This document shows, in pieces, positions 33,108-37,452 of a DNA stretch of 37,452 nucleotides. Origin of the DNA: Candidatus Eiseniibacteriota bacterium (lineage in GTDB: Bacteria > Eisenbacteria > RBG-16-71-46 > CAIMUX01 > WJJG01). Within the stretch, counting starts at the first letter, position 1. Each line of letters opens with the position of its first letter. Under the pieces are notes generated by a model. That model searched no databases and was not told where the DNA came from. It saw nothing but the letters and a program-made list of their open reading frames with translations. The DNA lies in contig JAGMBO010000030.1 in the NCBI GenBank assembly GCA_023129715.1, positions 1 to 37,452 on the forward strand, read 5' to 3'. The translations under genes were made by a program, and so were the position numbers.

Positions 33108-34280
33108 CTATTCCCGGTACCCGTACTCTCCACCTGCGGTCCCCCGATCCTGCAGCCCATCCCGCACCCTCCCCACCCCCACCCGATGCACATCGAGCAG
33201 CAGCACGAACCCCCCGATGACCGCCCCGATCACGGTGGTGAAGAGGCGCCAGAGGACGGTGTAGATCAGCAGCAGCTCGCTTGGGATCACCCGCTCCATC
33301 AGCCAGACCGAAGAGACCTCGGCGACGCCCGAGGCTCCCGGGGTTGGGGCGAAGTAGATCACGAAGAGGTGCACACACTTCAGGCCCAGGAAGACGCTGT
33401 AGGGCACCTCATGGCCGAGGGCGCGCACGACGGCGTAGGCAATCGTGAACTTGTTCGAGAAGAGGATCAGGGTGAGGAGCACGACCAGGGCCAACGAGCC
33501 CCTGCCGCGGCGCCCGACATGGCCCACCGCGCCGCTGAACCGCTCGACCCCATGCTCGGCCTTTCCGATCACTCGATCCCGCGCTCGTCCCAGGCGGGGG
33601 ATCCGGGCCAGCAGTCGATCGTAGAGCTGGCGAATGATCCAGAGGCCGATCCGCGGGAAGATCACCACCCCCAATACCAGCACCGCTACCAGGGCGACGA
33701 TCACGAATGCGCCCTGGATCAGACCCGTGACCTTCGGGCCGAAGAGATCCGTCGGGATCAGGAGCAGTGCGGCGAGGCTGGAGCAAACGAAGAAGACCAA
33801 CGTCCCGGCGAAGTTGACCAAGGAGGCCAACACACCTTCCGAGACAGGGGCTCCGCTGCGCCAGAGCAGGTATACCTGCGCCGCCCCCCCACCGGTCTGC
33901 ATCGGGGTCGCCGCGCCCATGAAGATGTTCGCCCAATTCGAGCGCATGCAATCCCACAGGCTCACCTTCGTCAAGACCCGCCCATTGAACAGCGCACGAT
34001 AGCGCAGCCCTCCGACGAGATAGTCGATCCCGACCAGGGGAATGATTAGCAGGGCAAAGCGCCAGTCGAGATTGGCCAGCAGCTCGTTCAGATTGGCGGG
34101 TGACTTCCACCAGAACCCGATCGTGATCGCTCCGATCGAGATCAAGATGAAGAGCTGGATACCCCAGGCGATCGCCCGGCGCGAGGGCAGGCGGATGGTC
34201 CCGCCAGGCGGCTCGTGATGCCGCTCGGAGGAACCCGCCACCCGTGGCTCGTCACGTGGCTCAGAGGAGTGCGCGACCAT
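33108..34280 (-). CDS. UPF0104 / lysylphosphatidylglycerol-synthase-TM-like integral membrane protein
   Basis: 390 residues with about eight hydrophobic segments. It resembles the LPG_synthase_TM (UPF0104, YbhN, AglD) family: D-Y-L-V-G-G-L-R-Y-R-A-L, the N-I-F-M-G-A-A-T-P-M-Q-T-G-G-G-A-A-Q-V-Y block in which G-G-x-A is diagnostic, and P-T-P-G-A-S-G-V-A-E near residue 320, which matches the family P-x-P-G-G-x-G-x-x-E pattern. Members are flippase domains or act in polar-lipid and glycolipid metabolism; no aminoacyl-transfer domain is attached. The N-terminal ~30 residues are polar. The ATG lies 20 bp inside the end of the upstream phosphodiesterase gene, so the two are translationally coupled. 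Confidence 0.83.
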   Translation of the reverse strand: MVAHSSEPRDEPRVAGSSERHHEPPGGTIRLPSRRAIAWGIQLFILISIGAITIGFWWKSPANLNELLANLDWRFALLIIPLVGIDYLVGGLRYRALFNGRVLTKVSLWDCMRSNWANIFMGAATPMQTGGGAAQVYLLWRSGAPVSEGVLASLVNFAGTLVFFVCSSLAALLLIPTDLFGPKVTGLIQGAFVIVALVAVLVLGVVIFPRIGLWIIRQLYDRLLARIPRLGRARDRVIGKAEHGVERFSGAVGHVGRRGRGSLALVVLLTLILFSNKFTIAYAVVRALGHEVPYSVFLGLKCVHLFVIYFAPTPGASGVAEVSSVWLMERVIPSELLLIYTVLWRLFTTVIGAVIGGFVLLLDVHRVGVGRVRDGLQDRGTAGGEYGYRE

Positions 34281-35934
34281 CCGCGTTCCCGACCTCCGGC
34301 TTGCCCAGCCACTTCAGCACCGTATTGAACACGTCGACGGTGCGGGCGGCGCGATCGTCCCAGCCGGTCTGATTGTAGATCAGCGGTACCATCATATGCT
34401 CGCGATGCAGCGAGCCGTGCGAACTGTGATGCTCGGGCCACTCGAAGGCCTGGCGCAGGTCATAGCCGTTGCGCGAGACGACGAGCAGGTCCCCGCTACG
34501 AGGGCTGCCGAAGAACTGCTCGAGTTGGACGAGCGCATCGGGATAGTCGGAGTCGACCGTCGCCTCGAGCGCCGCCTGCCGGTCGAGGGGGCGGTCGATC
34601 ACCCCGAGGCCGAACGGGTCTCCCTCCAAGGGGCAATAGCGCAACCCTTCGGGCGAGCACTCGACCTCCGCTCGCCCCCGGGCAGCGGCAATCGAGATCC
34701 GCCAGGAGCGGGCTCGCGTCGTACGATCTCGCCTGGATGCACCCTGCTCAGCCCCATCTCGCCCGGATGCACTCCGCTCTTCCCAATCTCGCCTGGATAC
34801 ACCCTGCTCAGCCCCATCAGGCTCGGACGCACCGCTCCGGCCGCCGGCCCGCCAGGCGAGGAAATCGATTTCCTCGCGGCCGAGCAACTCGTCCCACAGC
34901 GAACCCAACGCGGCCGGCACCGCGTCCCCGGTCAGGAATGTCGCGCTTCCATCGCGCGCCACACTGCAGTCAACGTCGGTTCCATTCTCGCCCCTGGCAC
35001 CGGCGCTGCGGGCACCCCTCGAATTGCCACTGTCGTCGCCCCCGTCATCGCTGGTGCCAGCGCCCCTGGCGTTGTCCAGGAAGTAGATCTTCCCCACCGC
35101 ATTGCCCGAGATCATCACCGCCGCTCGCGGCCGCCGCTTCCAGACGACCGGATAGTAGAGCGTCCGTATGCCGCGCCGATCGAGGAAGCGGGCCAAGTCG
35201 AAGTGCTGATCGGTCGCCGTCAGCCCGTGGTCCGAGGTGATCAGGAAGAGGGTCTCCTCCCAGCGCCCCTGACGCTTGAGCTTGGCGACGATCTCCCCCA
35301 CGCTCGTATCGACATGCCGGTAGGCGGCCAGGGTGTGGTCGTGGCGCGGGTGGTTGAGGTGCGAGTAGGAATCGACCGCCGGGAAAACAGCGAAAATGAA
35401 ATCGGGCTCGTCGTCGAGACAGGCGAGCAGGCGGCGATGGGCGAGCCGGTCGACTGGGTGCCAGTTGTCGGTCAGGTGTGCATAGAGGTAGAGAAAGAGC
35501 TTCGATGCCCGCGTCAGATTCTGCCCGCCGCGCAGGCCACGGGTGATCAGCGAGTAGATGCTGCGCGGACGGTCGGTCAACTCGAAGAGCGTCGGGCGGT
35601 CGACCGGCAGGTCGCGGTCCATGTAGAGCGCCTCGATGCCGTTGTAGCTGCGGAAGCTGAGTCGGTTCCAGACACCGCTGCGGCGATAGACCTCCTTGTC
35701 GAGCCAGCGGATCCCGGGAATGTTGAGCGTCCCGGGAAAGCACCCGGTCAGGAAGGGCAGGTGCGCCGGCCCGGTCGTCGAGGGCAGGCATGACGTCGCC
35801 GTGCGGAAGGTGCCCGGACTGGCGATCTCACGGGCGATATGGGGCAATTCGCCGGCGGCGATGAGTTCGCGGAGCACATCCGGTCGGGCCCCATCGACCA
35901 GATAGATGATTGCCAAGCGCTTCCCTGTGCCCAT
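34261..35934 (-). CDS. alkaline-phosphatase-superfamily type I phosphodiesterase / nucleotide pyrophosphatase
   Basis: 557 residues of the Phosphodiest (NPP-like) family, two-metal hydrolases of phosphoesters or phosphoglycolipids. First metal Asp14 is in L-V-D-G-A-R-P-D; the Thr nucleophile lies in P-S-T-T-G-P-A-H (53-54); later metal ligands are in F-P-A-V-D-S-Y-S-H, in T-S-D-H-G, and in H-G-S-L-H-R-E-H-M near the end. No signal peptide is seen, so it may be cytoplasmic. Residues about 290-325 are Gly/Asp/Ser-rich, and residues about 370-405 contain a 10-residue repeat; both are insertions in the C-terminal half. It starts 13 bp after the prfA stop and overlaps the UPF0104 gene, giving a three-gene operon. 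Pairing with a lipid-flippase-like protein hints at an envelope lipid substrate. Confidence 0.85.
   Translation of the reverse strand: MGTGKRLAIIYLVDGARPDVLRELIAAGELPHIAREIASPGTFRTATSCLPSTTGPAHLPFLTGCFPGTLNIPGIRWLDKEVYRRSGVWNRLSFRSYNGIEALYMDRDLPVDRPTLFELTDRPRSIYSLITRGLRGGQNLTRASKLFLYLYAHLTDNWHPVDRLAHRRLLACLDDEPDFIFAVFPAVDSYSHLNHPRHDHTLAAYRHVDTSVGEIVAKLKRQGRWEETLFLITSDHGLTATDQHFDLARFLDRRGIRTLYYPVVWKRRPRAAVMISGNAVGKIYFLDNARGAGTSDDGGDDSGNSRGARSAGARGENGTDVDCSVARDGSATFLTGDAVPAALGSLWDELLGREEIDFLAWRAGGRSGASEPDGAEQGVSRRDWEERSASGRDGAEQGASRRDRTTRARSWRISIAAARGRAEVECSPEGLRYCPLEGDPFGLGVIDRPLDRQAALEATVDSDYPDALVQLEQFFGSPRSGDLLVVSRNGYDLRQAFEWPEHHSSHGSLHREHMMVPLIYNQTGWDDRAARTVDVFNTVLKWLGKPEVGNADGRALL
34726..34830. 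repeat. 30-bp tandem repeat, about 3.5 copies, inside the phosphodiesterase gene
   Basis: Units begin at 34741, 34771 and 34801, with a half unit before them at 34726. On the minus strand they encode decapeptides like D-G-A-E-Q-G-A/V-S-R-R. The frame is kept, and the array lies in a non-conserved insertion. Confidence 0.8.
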
Positions 35935-35947
35935 TGAGCAACCCTGC

Positions 35948-37033
35948 TTACTCCGTCGGCCCCGCCTTCAGCCGCGCCTCGGTGTCGGCAATGCGCAGCG
36001 CCTCAATCATCTCATCGAGCTCTCCCTCGAGGAACTGCGGCAGGTTGTAGAGCGTCATGTTGACGCGATGATCGGTGATCCTGCTCTGCGGGAAGTTGTA
36101 GGTCCGGATCTTCGCGCTCCGATCCCCCGTCGAGACCATGCTCCGGCGGGCCGCCGTCATCGCGGACTCGCGTTCCTGACGGCGGCGGTCGAGGAGTTTC
36201 GCGTAGAGCACCTTGAACGCCTTCGCCTTGTTCTTCAGCTGCGAGCGCTCATCCTGGCACTGGACGACGATTCCGGTGGGCAGGTGCGTGATCCGCACCG
36301 CCGAGTCGGTCGTGTTCACACTCTGCCCCCCGGGTCCCGAGGAGCGATAGACATCGATCTTCAGGTCGTCGTGATTGATTCCCACCTCGACCTCCTCGGC
36401 TTCCGGAAAGACCGCCACGCTGACCGCCGAGGTGTGGATGCGTCCGGAAGCCTCCGTCTCGGGCACGCGCTGCACGCGGTGCACGCCGCCCTCGAAGCGG
36501 AGATTCCCGAAAGCACTCGCCCCTTCCACCGAGAAGATGACCTCCTTGGTTCCTCCCAACTCAGTGTGACTGGACGAGAGCAACTCCAGGCGATAACCCT
36601 TCCGCTCCGCATACTTGGCATACATGCGGAAGAGATCAGAGGCGAACAACGTCGCCTCCAATCCGCCGGTGCCGGCGCGAATCTCGATAACCGCGCTCTT
36701 GTCATCGTCGGGGTCGCGCGGGGCCAGCAGCTGCTTCAGCTCGCCGGCCATGCGCTCTTCACACGCCTCCAGTTCGGGCAGCTCCGCCTTGGCCAGCGCG
36801 ATCAGCTCCCCGTCGCCCGAGTCCTCCAGGATCTCGCGCGCCTCTTCCTCGGCCTCGACTGCCCCGCAGTAGGCGGCCATCGCGTTGAGCAGTTTCTCGA
36901 GCCGCGCATGCTCCCGGCCGACGCGCTTGATCGCCCGCGCATCGGTCAAGATCTTCGGATCCCCCATTTCCCCGGCGAGCTCTTCGCAGCGCCCCTTGAT
37001 CTCTTCAAAGCTTCGCAGCAGTTCCCGACCCAT
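35948..37033 (-). CDS. prfA: peptide chain release factor 1
   Basis: 361 residues, the standard RF1 length. It reads UAA and UAG stop codons and triggers peptide release. The codon-reading tripeptide is P-E-T (191-193) in [10 protein letters not shown], the RF1 form P-x-T rather than the RF2 S-P-F. The catalytic G-G-Q is at 235-237 in [12 protein letters not shown], the Gln being the target of PrmC. The ATG at 37031-37033 has GGGAGGG 8 nt upstream; the upstream open frame overlaps a repeat-rich spacer and is not RF1-like. It is the first gene of the prfA - phosphodiesterase - UPF0104 run and is separated from the gene before it by an intrinsic terminator. Confidence 0.96.
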   Translation of the reverse strand: MGRELLRSFEEIKGRCEELAGEMGDPKILTDARAIKRVGREHARLEKLLNAMAAYCGAVEAEEEAREILEDSGDGELIALAKAELPELEACEERMAGELKQLLAPRDPDDDKSAVIEIRAGTGGLEATLFASDLFRMYAKYAERKGYRLELLSSSHTELGGTKEVIFSVEGASAFGNLRFEGGVHRVQRVPETEASGRIHTSAVSVAVFPEAEEVEVGINHDDLKIDVYRSSGPGGQSVNTTDSAVRITHLPTGIVVQCQDERSQLKNKAKAFKVLYAKLLDRRRQERESAMTAARRSMVSTGDRSAKIRTYNFPQSRITDHRVNMTLYNLPQFLEGELDEMIEALRIADTEARLKAGPTE

Positions 37034-37121
37034 GGCTACCACCCTCCCGGCTTCCTCAGGCGAGATGCCGGACTTCGCCCACGATCCATCACCCGCTACT
37101 TCGCGCCGGCCACTGGCAGGC

Positions 37122-37181
37122 ACCGGCTAGCTGGAAGCCGGTCTGATCGAACCCGGCCGGCTCGAAGTCGGCCCGGCCACG
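37122..37181. repeat. intergenic 15-bp tandem repeat upstream of prfA
   Basis: Units at 37122-37136, 37137-37151, 37152-37166 and a degenerate 37167-37181 share the pattern NCCGG at the start and GAA at the end. It lies between the terminator and the prfA start. The period is the same as in the AsmA tail array, though the sequences differ. Confidence 0.55.
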
Positions 37182-37186
37182 CACAG

Positions 37187-37219
37187 AAAACCGCCCGGGT
37201 CCACGAGGGCACCGGGCGG
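37187..37219 (-). terminator. intrinsic terminator after the partial gene at the window end
   Basis: On the minus strand CCGCCCGG and CCGGGCGG form an 8-bp stem around 17 nt, followed directly by TTTTCTG. It begins 18 bp after the stop of the partial gene and separates it from prfA. Confidence 0.8.
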
Positions 37220-37236
37220 TGGAATGTGCGCGGGCG

Positions 37237-37452
37237 CTACTGATCGGCAGCCGGTTTCTCGCGCTTCGACGCCTCGCCCTCGGCCGGTGCGTCGGCTGGC
37301 TCGCCGGCGCCAGACTCGGGCGCGGCAGGTGCACCGGCCGGCTCGCCGGCGCCAGACTCGGGCGCGGCAGGTGCGCCGGCCGACTCGCTGGCCCCAGACT
37401 CGGACGCGGCGGATGCCGTGGCTTCAGCTTGCTGATCGGCCTTCTCCTCGGC
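37237..37452 (-). CDS. 3' end of a gene with an Ala/Glu/Pro-rich repeat tail (partial)
   Basis: 71 C-terminal residues are visible; the 5' part lies beyond the window. The segment is low-complexity (A-P-A-A-P-E-S-G-A-G-E-P repeated) and ends in A-S-K-R-E-K-P-A-A-D-Q with a TAG stop. Nothing in it identifies a family. By position, directly upstream of prfA, it could be ribosomal protein bL31 (rpmE) with an extended tail, since rpmE-prfA-prmC-murA is a common order, but this is a guess. An intrinsic terminator follows. Confidence 0.65.
   Translation of the reverse strand, partial: AEEKADQQAEATASAASESGASESAGAPAAPESGAGEPAGAPAAPESGAGEPADAPAEGEASKREKPAADQ
37298..37423. repeat. 42-bp tandem repeat, 3 copies, in the partial gene
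   Basis: Units at 37298-37339, 37340-37381 and 37382-37423. The first two differ at about one base, the third is more diverged. Each encodes 14 residues (A-P-A-A-P-E-S-G-A-G-E-P-A-x) on the minus strand. Confidence 0.85.

Noticed and set aside
37034-37186. Possible tRNA with GGTTCGATC on the minus strand upstream of prfA
   Set aside because: The flanking bases do not form a T-stem; the segment is explained as a 15-bp tandem repeat.

Overview
This is a high-GC (visibly about 60-65% G+C) bacterial chromosome segment with 26 supportable protein genes and no tRNA, rRNA, CRISPR array, transposase or phage gene that I can see. The style is that of a Gram-negative lineage near the FCB group, such as Candidatus Eisenbacteria or Krumholzibacteriota. 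The pointers are lipoproteins with a lipobox followed by Pro/Thr/Asp-rich starts, an AsmA protein and an outer-membrane beta-barrel, secreted proteins ending in an FlgD/Por-secretion-like tail, and FG-GAP and kelch propellers. The phylum is an inference; no marker here fixes it.

Layout. 292-4527 (minus): a ChaN/EreA-like lipoprotein, a small membrane protein and a large lipoprotein built from two similar halves. 4894-6913 (minus): a probable CYTH protein - methyltransferase - GNAT operon. 7242-10103 (minus): a tetraheme cytochrome c and a secreted C39-like papain-fold protein. 10240-13137 (minus): rhomboid protease then a long, eukaryote-like GMP synthetase. 13277-18963 (plus): a WbpD-like sugar acetyltransferase, an NFACT/RqcH-family protein and an AsmA protein, tightly packed. 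19119-25053 (minus): a beta-sandwich protein, selB, murA, prmC and an outer-membrane beta-barrel protein. 25460-33058 (mostly plus): the most unusual block, a signalling island. 33108-37452 (minus): prfA - phosphodiesterase - UPF0104 membrane protein, plus the 3' end of another gene.

The signalling island is the best candidate for a new system. A ~1200-residue sensor kinase has a secreted FG-GAP/ASPIC propeller, membrane segments and a C-terminal HATPase. It overlaps by ATGA an NtrC-type sigma54 activator. Next come a convergent stand-alone receiver and a secreted kelch protein, whose upstream region holds a good sigma54 -24/-12 match and a perfect 6-4-6 inverted repeat 119 bp further upstream. 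The proposed circuit is: propeller senses an envelope ligand, the activator binds the repeat, and the kelch protein is made, with the lone receiver as modulator. The block sits between prfA and prmC-murA, genes that are neighbours in many bacteria.

A second theme is a set of in-frame minisatellites (units of 15, 18, 21, 30, 30 and 42 bp) in linkers or tails of otherwise conserved genes, plus one intergenic 15-bp array. Translation-related genes are prominent (prfA, prmC, selB, NFACT). The NFACT protein lacks the Asp of the Asp-Arg pair known to be needed for alanine tailing by RqcH.
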